Positions 31,900 to 43,294 of a stretch of 64,000 nt of DNA are shown in pieces; within the stretch, counting starts at the first letter, position 1; each line of letters starts with the position of its first letter. The position numbers and the translations under genes were made by a program. The stretch is taken from contig WJXW01000015.1 in the NCBI GenBank assembly GCA_015832175.1, positions 930,001 through 994,000 on the forward strand, given 5' to 3'. Below the pieces are notes generated by a model, which was given only the letters and a program-made list of their open reading frames with translations, was not told the origin of the DNA and searched no databases. This DNA is from Paraphaeosphaeria minitans. Its lineage: Eukaryota > Ascomycota > Dothideomycetes > Pleosporales > Didymosphaeriaceae.

Positions 31900-34800
31900 A
31901 AAGGGTGAATAGACTCGCTAGTCACTGAACGAAGATCCGGGCTCGAGAACGCGGAACATGCCATCTTAATGTAAAAGAAGCCACCCGTATGGCTCTGTCT
32001 GCCGTCCCAGGCATTCCGATGCATTAGCGTGCTAGTACACCACCCAGAACGTGAGAGTTTTTGTCCAACGAGCTTCTCTGTGACGACTTCCGCCTGCGTC
32101 CCGATCAAGCATGTCCTTGCTTATGCGTCAAGTCAAGTCCTAAAAACATCGCCCAATAACTACGCAAACTACAGCCCCTAAGAAGAGTTAACTATCGGTC
32201 CATAAAGGCTTAAATTTGGCGAACTGGCGTGTATGTTAATGTAAAAACTTCATGTAAAGCAAAGCACAGTTGAGGGATGGTTGTTCACGAATCACGGCTG
32301 TGTCGAAATTGAAAATGGAGACTTGAGCCGTCAGTGCAACTTAGCCGATCTATTATCGGGACAGAACTCCCCTCCATTCGCGGCTTGCCGGCTCGCAAGT
32401 CAGCTCAAGCCTCGATACCCCGAGGCCGCGTTGCACCCGTGGGTCGTGACCGGAACTTGGGTCCGCAAGACGCCTGTTGGTTACCAAAAAGTCGGAAATG
32501 TAATCCACTTCCCCAGCCTGTTAGCGCTCGCGTTTTGCAATGAACCCTGATGATCGCCGATCCCTTCGTACATGTGCTAGCCAAAATGATATGCAGGGAC
32601 TCTCCCCGCCTTTCAGCCACTGAAAAAGCAACATCATGGGTGCCTGGCGTGCAGAAGAATCCAGCTAGAAGGGCCAGACAGGTGGATCGTCAGATGAATG
32701 GTCAAATCTATCGGACCGTTGGGTGGTCTCCATGAATCGAAGTCTCAGGGCTTGTGCACACATATAAACGCACAAATTGTGACGCACGTATCTGCATTTA
32801 TTAAGATCCTAGTTGTCGACGAAGGCCATGGACCTGCCGTTCCTTCGCACCCAAAAATTACCATCGTAATAACGCCTTCCGCACCTGTCTTGTGCAGAGC
32901 CTCGTTTTACCGCGAAACCAACTTCCCTCGCCACAGCACCATCATCGAGCTCTTCTAACTGTCAAAACCCCTAAAAGTGTCATATCTGAGCCTGTAAGTC
33001 CTGCTGTAGTACCCGCAGGTGACTATCAGCCTATGTTGGGCGCGGCGCGAAGATTCATGCAAGGCCGCCACCAGCATTGCAACTTCTGATCCAAGCAGCC
33101 GCTAATCCGGGCTAGTGGCGCAGGGCCTCGGCAAACCTTAGGTGTGGCTTACGGTGGAATTTAACACATGCTGAACTGCCTGCGCTGATAGCGGTCGAAC
33201 CCCCACTCAGCGCCAATGTGTCTGAGGGACCATAGTCAGGCATAATACGTGGAAGAGCATTTTGATATTACACTAACCACTTAATACCGCTCAAGTATAT
33301 CCTTAATCGACGTGGAAGCAATTTTTCTCGGCGGTCTAATGTGGTATTGCTCGGAATATACACCGATAATGGACATTACGATGTTTATTGCTCTCTCCCG
33401 TTCTTGTTAAGTGAGACGGTTCGCAGTTCCCATGATTCGTTGCCCCAATATTCTCCGTAAGGAATCAGTGTCGTAAACGCCACCCGGAATTCCCCAGACG
33501 CCACACAACCCTTTAGCCGAATCGGAAGCATCGCTGTATGAGACTTTGCGGATTTAGCTTCAAATATAGCGCATGCATGTGTGCCAGATGTTTGCTTCAC
33601 GCTATCCAAGCCTTCAGCCGCAGTCTTCATGCATCGTAATAACTGCCACGATCGTTCCGCGAAGCGCTAGCATTTTAGCTCCCGCTAGCGTTCAGACTAG
33701 CCAATGAGGGCCTGACGCAAAACCAGAATCGCCGATGAAATACTCTGCCTTCAGCTGTAAGCCCAATACGGGAAAGTTCCCTAATTCTGGTGTTCGTAAA
33801 GCAGTGCACGTAAAAGGGATGAACATAGGCCAGGCAGAATTTGTGTGGGAAACTGCAGGCCTCTGAGCCTCATGGAACGCCTGGGCCTATGGTGTGGTAT
33901 GCTTATCCACGGCCGGACATAACTTCGCGAATTGAAGTTGATCGCTCAGAGTTTGTGGAGAAGGGGGAACTAGAGCCGGAGCAGTGTACCAATTACGTCA
34001 GGTGTCGAATACCTTTCGCGCCCCTTCCCCTTCGATATAGCGACCTCTTCCTCCGGGTATGCGAGATCAGCGGACTTGTAGGTGTCGCGGCCGGCAACTT
34101 TCTCGAGACACGAGCCATTAAGCCACTTAGAGGAGGTCTCGCATTGGATGAGAAGTTGGTAGGGGTTGCAAGGGCACGTTGTCTACGCAGTACTTTGGGA
34201 GCTCCTATGGCAAGATCAACTACGATTCCAGCAGAGAGAAGGCTCACTTTGTACTGAGAGAACAGGCGGCTTCTTGGTAACATCTAGCGTTCATCTCAAA
34301 TATAGCTGTTCGGAGCTGAGCAATTCTCTCTGGTCCCTCTGCTCCTGCCAGTGGACGACGTACGTTGTATTCCATGGTACCTGATGGCTGAGATACTTCA
34401 GGATCGTGAGCACTCACCGGTCTTCGATTAGGACTCAAACCCTTCGCTTCTATGACTGCAAGGGCAAATCGTATGCCCATGACGCGGCGGCGTTTAGATT
34501 GAAGTCAGGTAGAGCGGCGTATGTCGATCCAGATCAAGGAGTGCGCGTCTAGCTATGATATTCGTTTCGACTTTCATCAATAGGTGAAGCCGTCAGCTTG
34601 AGATGAAATCCAAACTAGCTTATCATGTGAGCATCTCACAAAGTTTCTGACCATTTCCAGCAATCTTACCATTTCCCGACGTTTGTCTGTTTAGCGATCC
34701 AAGCAAATGTCCTGCTTGGTTTCTCACAAGGCAACTCAGACTAGCCTTCCAATGGCCTTCGATTGAGCACTCGCGTGCATTTCTTATGCGAGTCGGCCTT

Positions 34801-35658
34801 GAATGTCACTGCTAGTATGGCGTATTCGTATGAGTACTCTAATACTGTGGCGCATGTGACGCAATTCTCGATAGACTTGCAATTATCTCTATTTTGAGTG
34901 ATCTCACTCTCTTTCTTCAGAGCGCAGCCTAGTTTTTATATCTACGGTCTCAACTTCAGCTCTTCGGTCTGGCCGACGGCCAATCCGATATTCTCAGTCT
35001 CACCGAAGGTCTAGAATTTCGGTCTCTCCTGGTCAGATATCACCATATTTTCTAGACCTGCCAATATGGCGAAATGTGTAGAAGTCTCTGGTCCATCCAT
35101 TGCAGTTCGGACCTGATCCTCCTACAAGTCAACTTCGAATATTCGTCGCACCTCATTGTCGATTGCGGGCGGAAGGTGGGGTAGATTGTCAATGAAGACA
35201 CGAGCGGGGTGCATATTCCGTATACGATACGTTTGCGGGCGATAGTCTCTTGCTAGGACTGCACATTGAGATCTGTAAGGGCGTGTGCGAGTCGTTAGAA
35301 CCAAGTAAAGCAAGGATAATTTTGAGGAGGCACGGGTTGTGAAGGCGGGAAGGCTCATGCCTAGCCGCTAACCCATGACAGCATCGTAGCCTGTTATAAG
35401 AGCGGATTGCAACCAACTCCAAACTCATTCGTGACTCGAGGGTCTGTCAAATCGACGCCCTTTGTCTCCTGAAGTCGCGCTCTAGTTTCCATATTAATTC
35501 ACTTCACAAGTCAAAATAAGTGGTGCTCCTTCTCAGTCGCTACCAAACAGCATTCTTATTAACCGCCTATTTCATGCTCTCTTCTACTCAGTAACATCTC
35601 GAGAGTTTCTTCGGCCTACCCTGTCACCCTTCCACGCGACTGTTGTTTCTTCTAGATC
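31900..35658. other. 3.7-kb gene-poor stretch
   Basis: No gene is supported. Open frames such as 33841-34257 (+) have no recognised family, no conserved neighbour and no splice structure. I see no repeat boundaries either, apart from sequence becoming AT-richer towards 34.9 kb. Confidence 0.35.
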
Positions 35659-36505
35659 ATGGACGATGAACACCGATATGATCCTACGTTCAAGCCTTGG
35701 GGTCCGCTGATATCGCCGCACTATGTTGACGAATATATCACCAAGTCCGACATAATGATTGCTTCCATAGTCTGGGGATTAACATTGATTAATGTTATCA
35801 TCGCGATATATATTGGATATGGACAAACAAAGACTTTAAGCTCCCCGCTGCGGAGCGTGTATATCTGGATGATATGGCTAGAGCTGCTAGTGTCATTCAT
35901 CATGGGCCTTGGATGCTTTCTGCACCTGTTAAAGTATATTAAACCAAGTAAGGTCCTAAATATCTACACAATCAAGATAATGTACTAATAAGTAACAGGC
36001 TTTGCGTTCTATTTCACCATCCGTAAGCATGCCACTTTCGTCGAACGCATATCGGCAGCAGAATCCAGCAGCTAATACAATATTGTGTTCTGGTGGTGTA
36101 TTCAGGTCCAGCTATTGCTGCAGATTATCATCAACCGAATTCGAGTCATTGTGCCCGACCGCAAGCGGTCACGACTTGTATTAATTGGGACTGCTGTTTT
36201 CGTCACCGCTATCAACATCAGCGTTTTCAACGTTTGGATACCAGCGCTTGCAAATTAGTGAAAGGTATGTAGGATTTATCATGTCCAAGCTGCTCTGAAA
36301 TCCCCTTTCCTGAGAGCGCATCCCGAAAGCTTGGTGTGAGAAGGAGAAGAGTCCCCCGGTGGCTAGTCCAATGTCACTGCAAAGACTATTTAAAGGCGTA
36401 CGAACCTGCTGTCTTACTTGAGGCATCATTTCATCAACGAAATCTGGGATCGCATTGAGAAAGTTCTGTACCTACTTGTCGACGGGGTACTCAACTGGTG
36501 GTTCT
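35659..36505 (+). pseudogene. Paralogue of the 30.2-31.5 kb membrane protein, broken
   Basis: ATG at 35659 starts a homologous protein (YIWMIWLELLVSFIMGLGCF parallels the intact gene). Exon 1 ends at 35947 with GTAAGG; exon 2 is 35999-36022 (FAFYFTI), at the same position and phase as in the intact paralogue. The tiny third exon has a recognisable remnant (WWCIQVQ) but no AG acceptor before it. Exon 4 (VQLLLQIIINRIRVIV, NISVFNVWIPA) then loses its frame by about 2 nt near 36228 before RLQISERY. About 170 bp of unrelated sequence precedes HHFINEIWDRIEKVLYLLVD, and the gene ends at the hAT element near 36505. Confidence 0.8.
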
Positions 36506-38775
36506 CACAGTCCGCAACAAGCAAGTCAATCAATCTTGGGGTCGTCGATTGGCTTGCTTGTTGGCGACGTCGTCGTCGCTTGATTGTAGCTTGATTGTTG
36601 GTGTTTTCAGGCAGCTTGATTGCGACTTGATTGGTAGATTGATCAGATTGGACGCTAAGAGATTAAAGTTGTATACAACTACAGTGGCTTAATAATCCAC
36701 TCCTGTAACTATATTGTAGTATTGTACGATATCCTCGTCTGATACGTCCTCCTCATTGTTGCCCTCTGTACTCTTGTTGTACGTAGTCTTGAAGCCTGCT
36801 CTTGTCCACGATCGTATGAGTTGAAGAGCAGCTAGTAACTCACTGCCAATAGCTCGTCTTTTAGGCTCGAGTAAGTCGCCAAGCTCACTAAAGAGCCTCT
36901 CACACTCACAGCTTGATGCTGGAATTGTCAGTATATCGATTGCAAGCTGGCTTAAACATAGGTATTTTGAGCGCATTTGAATCCAGTAGGCGACTGGGTG
37001 ACCATCACCTAAGTACTGCTCTCTGCTCCACTCTGGCTCTCGTGTCCTCCAGCGCTCTTACTCGTCGTGATGAGCTGCCTCGTCTCTGGTGTTGTTGCGG
37101 CGTACAAAGGCACCAATTACGTCATCTATCCCACTTGCAATTGTTGTTGTGTGGGGATGAGGTTGAGAGTGCCAGAGTCGCTGAAACCCAGCGTTGGCAG
37201 CCGTGAGCCACTCTGGCTTGTCAGCCCAGCTGTTCTCGCAGTAGCACTTGTAGTAAGGATAGAGGCAGACAGGAGCGTACTAGGCAGGCGATCTATCGAG
37301 CTTATCGTAGTACTCGTTAGCCTTACTCCAGGCAGCGCGTAGGTTGATATGAAGGTATTCCCCTGGCGCGTCTGTGTAGTTGAAATCGACTTGCTCGTAT
37401 GGCCGCGTGCGCGCTTCGAGCGCGCTGAGTACGTACTCAAAGATAGGTATAACCTCGTATATAGCACCAAACTTGCCTGCTTTCCCGCGACCCTCAAGCC
37501 GCTCTGTAGCAAGCTTTAGCGGCTCTAAGCAGTCCTGGTACTCTGTTATTACTGCCCAATCAGCAGCTGTAAGACCAGTTGATCGTATCCAACTTGGAGC
37601 GTCTAAGAGCTTGTTGCCAGCTTAGTTTGCGCGTCTATCGTCGAGAGAGACGCAGCTAATGTGGTGCTCAGCGTAGGAGTTATAAGCAGCTTGAAGTTGA
37701 GTTGCGCGTGCAAAGGCAGCGTAGTACGAGTTCCAGCGAGTAACAACAGGCTTAACTAGCTCGAGTACTCGAAGACGCTCTCCAGCAGGCAACTCAGCGT
37801 TTGCAGCTCGCTGAAACTCTCTAAAAAGCTCATACTGCTGTGGCGTTTTGATGTAGTTAATAACGTCGATAAGCACGCTCAACGGCCCATCTTTACGCCA
37901 CTCGCGCAAGTACGACTCCTCTCCATCGAGCTGCTCAGCAGCGTTGTTGTATGCCTCTCTATCCTTGCCAAATATAATTGCCTGGCCGATGAGATTGAGC
38001 GTGTGAGGGCCGCAGCGGAGGCGTTGATGAGTAGCGTCAAAGTCGTATACGCGAGCGAGCGCGGCAATTGCAGTGTCGTTATTCGTAGCGTTATCGAGTA
38101 CGAAGTAGCCTAGCTTGTTACTAGTAATACTGTACTCCTCGAGCGTTTTGACAATAGTACTTGCAATAGCTTCGCCTGTATGCGAGCCTGCTAGCTGTGG
38201 CAGAGCGATAGGCAAGTCTTATATCACTCCAGAAGCGTTAGCAAAGTGCGCAACAATCCCAAAGAATCCGCGCTTGCCGCCTCTTGTCGTCCAGCCGTCA
38301 AAGCTTACGTGTATTTTACCAGCAGCTTCTGACAGGGCCTGGACAACTTGAGGCTGTATATAGCGGAAAAGGCGCATCGCGTATGTAGCAACACTACGAG
38401 GACTTACCCACAACGCTGCCTCAGCCTCTAGGTTTACAAAGTTTGTCATCTCTCGAAAGGAGGGCCTTGCAAGTAGCTCTATTGGCAGGTTGTTATTGAG
38501 TAGGCAGAGTACTGTAGCTTGTCGAAATTGCTGTATATTAAATTTACATATCGCGTTGGCAGCGTGCTGAGAGACCTCAACACCAGCCTTAAAGGCTTGT
38601 CGCAGAGAGAGCTGCCCACTAGAGTGTTGCTGTTGTTTGATGTCGCTCTTTGTAAGCCGATGGTCATGTTTCTGCTGCCCGAGATGAGTAGCTGCAGCTG
38701 TTGTAGCTCTTGTTACGTTAAACATGCCGCTTGCTGCAACTTTGTACCAGTCAAGTCGCGTCTTGTAGTAATCCA
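36506..38775 (-). pseudogene. hAT-family transposase, interrupted by stop codons
   Basis: Read downward from about 38760: HLGQQKHDHRL, KIHVSFDGWTTRGGKRGFFG, LGYFVLDNATNNDTAIAAL, QRLRCGPHTLNLIGQAI, VVTRWNSYYAAFARA, and the C-terminal dimerisation block SQLAIDILTIPASSCECERL, ending at 36689. These match fungal hAT transposases. In-frame TAA codons at 38219-38221, 37622-37624 and 37058-37060 interrupt an otherwise open frame; the first two fit CAA (Gln) to TAA. The downstream end (36510-36660) has at least four CTTGATTG motifs, likely subterminal binding sites. It lies inside the membrane-protein paralogue. Confidence 0.85.
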
Positions 38776-39046
38776 CATCAGTTTTAAATGCGGTTTGTCC
38801 ACCATTCGTTAAATCAGATGGGTTCGCTGGAGGCCGGTCTCCGATCGCCGCCCGTTTCTTATACGTTTCGATGTTTGGCTCGGTCGGAGGGGTCGGCTCC
38901 GTCTTCGGCAGGGCATCGCTCGTAGGGTCGACGAGGTGCCAAACCCTAAGTGATAGGCATCTGGCTTCTAGCTGCTCGTACCAAGGTTTCCAGCTCATAT
39001 AATCTGTGAGGATAATGTCGGAATCGCGGTTTGTTGGTTGCGCCAT
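38776..39046 (-). pseudogene. Copia-type gag N-terminus fused in frame to the hAT transposase
   Basis: The ATG at 39044-39046 starts a Ty1/copia gag-like region (ILTDYMSWKPWYEQLEARCL, SLRVWHLVDPTSDALPK, DVDYYKTRLDWYK). The same reading frame runs on without a stop into the hAT sequence (about 38740-38775) and only ends at 38219. No capsid, protease, integrase or RT follows. It is probably a recombination or insertion junction rather than a working fusion gene. Confidence 0.68.
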
Positions 39047-39430
39047 TGCTCTCGCGTAAGGTTGAGGCAGTGAGACTCTTAATTGTCAGATAAAAATGCT
39101 AAAAAATGCGCTTAGAAGAAATTGATGATTGCGATGATGGATTATGTGTTGATCATTTTTTTTTTGATGGTCGGTGTTGTTCTCTCTCCTTTGGAACCAC
39201 AGACCTGATACATCAGTGATATATAGGTGATACCGTCCACGACGCAGTATTCGCGTACTTCATCTGACAATAGGTTTCGTACTCTCCTCCTGCCTATTAG
39301 CAGATTTGAACGATGAGTTCGATGTCATTAACTAGGACAAGGTATATAATGTTGTTGTCATGTCGATACCTCTTACAGCTGTCGCTAAACTACAACTGTC
39401 AGATCTCACGTATTGTGCGAATTCTGATGA
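39047..39430 (-). mobile_element. Possible copia LTR/leader upstream of the gag fragment
   Basis: The sequence immediately 5' of the gag ATG has the layout expected of a 5' LTR and leader: a TATATA box region near 39340, a T-rich leader, and a purine-poor segment before the ATG. I cannot define LTR ends because no second copy is in the window. Confidence 0.3.
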
Positions 39431-39932
39431 ATTTTGAATAATGGATTTGATGAAATTGATTGATTGTGTCTGTGTTTTCGCGTCGTGCGTCTTAGGAGTT
39501 TTTATGTTCTTGTGTTCTCCAATGCTCCCATCGGCAGGCTCCTTGTCCCACCTCGGGAGCCAGCCACCTCGCTTTGGTTACGGGAACAGGGCTTCTGTTA
39601 TTTGACAACAACAGTCTCCGAATCCAGCGGGCTGTATTGGAACTCCATTACCTTCTTCCTTATAGAACATTGCTTTGTGGCATAAATAGCTGTAGATGTC
39701 GAAACAATTGCAAATACCTTACCTTAAACATAACTAGTTCATAAAGAATCAACAAGTCTATAGTCGATAACTATCATCCCTACGATCCCCATGTCACACC
39801 AGTACCCGAAGAACAAGTCAACAATTGAACCAGCGAAAGAATCGAAGTGAAGTAGTACAGCCGGAGCACCGCCGCTACGAACAACCCAACTCTATCACAC
39901 ACCTGGACAGGGACGGCCAGCCACATGTGTCC
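39431..39932. other. Intergenic
   Basis: No gene or repeat is recognised. This is AT-rich sequence 3' of the deoxyribosyltransferase-like relic. Confidence 0.35.
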
Positions 39933-40496
39933 CTATGCAGATGGATTTTCTCTCTTTAAGATCTCCTCAGCCTTGGCAATCGCCGTTTCAACGAGTTCGT
40001 CAAAATCGTCAAGCAACAGAACATTGTCTTTCCCACACAAATACTGGACGTTTCCACGGCGATGATATCCTTCCGGGCAGCAGACAATGATCTTTCCAGA
40101 TTGGGAATAGCGGCCCAGTTCCATTAGTGTGACGGCGCTGATGGTGTTGGGATGAAAATAGAAAATGATGAAATCAGCCTTGTCGAGATTCGTCATTTCC
40201 CAATGTATTTGGTGACGGAGGGTCCTGTTCGTGATATCTTGCTCCAAGCTGTCGTCCCAACGAATTCGGCGAGGGATGAATGCGGCCATGGGAAGAGAGG
40301 CGATTTTGTCTGCGAACGCGGCTTGCCAATCGGGAGCTTTGCCCATCTCGATGCTGCCTCCAACGAAGATTCGTACACGATCGCCAACGTCTACGTCGTC
40401 CAGAGGGCCGCAGTGTATGAATGCTGGATTTCATTCCGGCTTTTCCGCCATGTATGAAGTTAGAGGCTCTCCTTGATTGGTTTCTGGGAACTTCAT
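39933..40496 (-). pseudogene. Nucleoside 2-deoxyribosyltransferase-like gene with an in-frame stop
   Basis: The frame from ATG 40494-40496 (KFPETNQGEPLTSYMAEKPE) meets TGA at 40431-40433 and continues in the same frame. It encodes VRIFVGGSIEMGKAPDWQ, FIPRRIRWDDSLEQDI, HWEMTNLDKADFIIFYFHPN and TLMELGRYSQSGKIIVCCPE, ending at 39933. The order GSIE, R-x-W, W-E, FYF-PN, LELG and CPEG matches the Nuc_deoxyrib_tr_2 family, which transfers or hydrolyses the N-glycosidic bond of deoxynucleosides. The only downstream ATG (40346) would remove the first strand and GGSIE, so the stop probably inactivates the protein. A small unrecognised intron covering the TGA cannot be excluded; a CTAAC lies nearby but no good donor is visible. 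Confidence 0.7.
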
Positions 40497-41875
40497 GGCT
40501 GAAAATGGTGGTCGAATTGAGTGACAATATGCTTTCTTTGAGGGAATTGGGGTGATGGAGAAAGAATGATTTAGTTTATGGGCATGAGCCGCTTTAAGTA
40601 CTTCGTTGAGCACTGCTCTTGTGTTGATTGGTGCGGCGCAGTGCCAACTTGTGCTATACCCATACAAACTCAATGGTGCGTTGTTAACTTCAATTGGCTG
40701 CGGATCATATTAAAGCTCATCATGCACAAGGCGCTGTGACAGCCTTGGCTTATGCATTCTATTACGTTGATTTGTCCGGGCTCAGCTGACTGGGGCCCGT
40801 TTAGGACCCCAGTTAGGCAGAGCCCGTTTTAGCCGCAGAAGGTGTAGATGACAGCAGAAGAACACAAGTGAGGCTTGTTGCACAAACCCATCCATGCAAA
40901 CGCTGGTACAGACAACTCTGAATTATCTAACAGACTTACAGGTTTTTCCTCGACGACTACTTTGGGGTCGGAGGGGGCCGGAGCGAAGCAATGACCTAAT
41001 GTCGTGGCCGGCCTGGCCAGCAAGAAACAGCGAAAGAGCTAATCAGAAACCAGGCCTACTACCTAGCTTGACACCGAAGGAACACATCGCCACTGTGGCT
41101 CATATCGCAGGAATTCATGCAGTTGGCACCGCCGTTCATCGATTGGAACATGCCTTGCTTTTGGATAGGATGCTCAGATGGACTGAGCAACGTCCGGCCA
41201 GCCTACAAAGTAAAGGAATCCCGTCATCCTTTCGGCATGGGGCTCTGCCGGGAGGTCCCATTCCCTGGTTCTACCTTGTCACCCAAGGAGGCTAGTGTAG
41301 GGTCTCAAAAGTGAATCCTCTGAGAAGATGGACAGGGATATGTTGTTCTGGCCTCCTAGGTCCTACTCAGGCCCCTGTCGGTTTGGATTTATAGATCCCT
41401 AAGATTTTCAGTCCCTTTCTTAGAATGCCCTATTCTAATGGTTGACTTCTAAGAGTTGACCTGAGCTGATACTGTGGGGTATGAAGGAGAGGTGGGCGAA
41501 TAGCTGGACCAGCCTCACACATACACAACAAGGTGATGATGTCAGGCCAGCGATACTCCACGGTAGCAGGCAGCAATTTCTGCCCCACCGCATTATACGG
41601 CTCCGGTTCGCCCTTGAAAACCTTCCCCTGTGGCGGAGCTGATGGGCCATAAAAGGCAACCACTCCGTTTGGGGCTTATACTAGACTTTATGGCCATGCT
41701 TTGCTTGCAGGGCAAGGTAGGAAAGCCCATTCCAAAGGAAAGAAACCAAGCACGCATAAACTGCGCCTTGCTTCTGGGAGTCGTTAGCGGCCAGTTGTGT
41801 CTCTATTCGCACAGAGTACGTGCGCATGGACCGGAGACTAACGCAGTACCAGTCATATAACGTGACTCAAACCAA
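40497..41875. other. Gene-poor stretch
   Basis: No supported gene. Frames on both strands (for example 40894-41295) carry no known motif. I see no convincing terminal repeats. Confidence 0.3.
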
Positions 41876-42178
41876 GTGAGCACCTACGGGTGTGGCGCGG
41901 ACGAGATAAAGTCACTTTCCGCTAACAGTGGTCATTCGACGATGCCAGCTGATGGCCATCCCAACACGCAGCCTAGTCCCGCACAAAGCGTACCGCCTAG
42001 AGCTCGGCGAGCAGCGAACAACAATTACCAGAAGCCATCTGAAAGACTGTCAAAGCTGTGCCGAGAATATGACGTCCACATATACTTCCTAGCCTGCCGC
42101 AATGACCGATTCAACGGCTTCGTATTTACAAAGGAGACAGGCCAGCCATCGTCACCATCAGATCGCATCCACCTCTAG
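41876..42178 (+). CDS. Small MADS-like/unknown protein fragment
   Basis: A 100-codon frame with a disordered N-terminus and the C-terminal block LSKLCREYDVHIYFLACRND, then RFNGFVFTKETGQPSSPSD. This resembles a fungal family of short proteins related to the second half of MADS-box domains (LCDADVYL-R-G-FY-Y-S pattern). No exon with the basic DNA-binding half is visible upstream, so it is probably partial. Assignment is tentative. Confidence 0.35.
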   Translation: MSTYGCGADEIKSLSANSGHSTMPADGHPNTQPSPAQSVPPRARRAANNNYQKPSERLSKLCREYDVHIYFLACRNDRFNGFVFTKETGQPSSPSDRIHL

Positions 42179-42414
42179 TAATGAAGTCGTCAGGCCTTTG
42201 CCGTCGGGCTGAAAGGAGGATCATTTAGCAAGTCACGTCGTTTGACCGAATCGGCATAGCCCAAGACACGTGAGGTGGAAGGATTATGTCAGAGCAGGTC
42301 GACATGATGACTAAAGGTGCGCATTTCAAGGCTACCAGTACTACACCACGCGAAATGCGCACGCTTGCTATCACCTGTACACTATACATATCATTTTTCA
42401 AATTTCTTCACCAG

Positions 42415-42640
42415 TTATTCGAGCTTTCCATGAGCACTGTGAGGGCTTGGATGAATTTCTTATTCCTCTTCGCCCGCTTTTGAAGGGCCTTCTCGTCCCT
42501 CGTAGCCCACTCTTGAAAGACTCTCACCAACTTCCCTTTTCTTTCTTCTAGCGCTTCCACTCTTGCTTCCAGTTCCTGAATCCTTTTTTTTTGCCGTTGA
42601 TAGAGCTAAGCTGTCAGATTTAAAGGGATTTTTAATGGCG
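42415..42640 (-). pseudogene. Coiled-coil C-terminal relic
   Basis: The minus strand reads KKRIQELEARVEALEERKGK then LVRVFQEWATRDEKALQKRA and ends with a stop near 42417. It follows a 9-base A run, which may have caused a frame slip relative to the upstream sequence. It looks like the end of a longer helical protein; the family is unknown. Confidence 0.35.
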
Positions 42641-43294
42641 TGGTGAAGATCACGATGATGCACCGTGGGATTGTTGATCGGGTCTGATGATGATTGTGTC
42701 CTCTGTCTAGATCGTGGCTAAGGGTTCTAGTGTTCTAGCATTTAGCGCGTCACGTGCAGTTGGCCCCTAACCTCTAAGCCTCGGTTTACTACTGCCGTTT
42801 ATCTGACACCAACACACAACTTCCGGAGCTACCCCAGCCAACGGTCCCCCGTGCATGCAAACGATGTCCACCAACAGGTAAACCTTTCCTCCCGTCACAA
42901 GCAAGGTGCTCACGAAGTCGGAATCAGACAGGCAAACGCTTCCCATCCACTGCCTCCATGCTGCCGAACCTGCAGGGCGAAATCTCCGCTGACTCTTCGA
43001 ATCTGCGGCCGAAACGCAGCATATAGCTACTGGATCGTGGCGCTGGATCTTTCGACCGCAGCTACTAGTTCGCTCGACAATGGCCTGTCACAGGTTTCAG
43101 TGTCGCGACTTCTTCGCCTTGAGCAATCAGACCGACATTCAAGGCGGTCACTAGGCCATTTCTACCCTCACTCCTTGAACACTTGACGGCATCTATGCCC
43201 TCTCCGCTAAAGGAAGCCTTCGTTGTCGACATCAAGCGCCCACTTGTGGTAGACACCATCGGTTACAAGGTGCAACGAAGTCGTGAGCTTAGCG

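Noticed and set aside
31900..35650. Genes in open frames such as 33841-34257
   Set aside because: No family resemblance, no start context or splice structure, and frames of this length occur by chance at this base composition.
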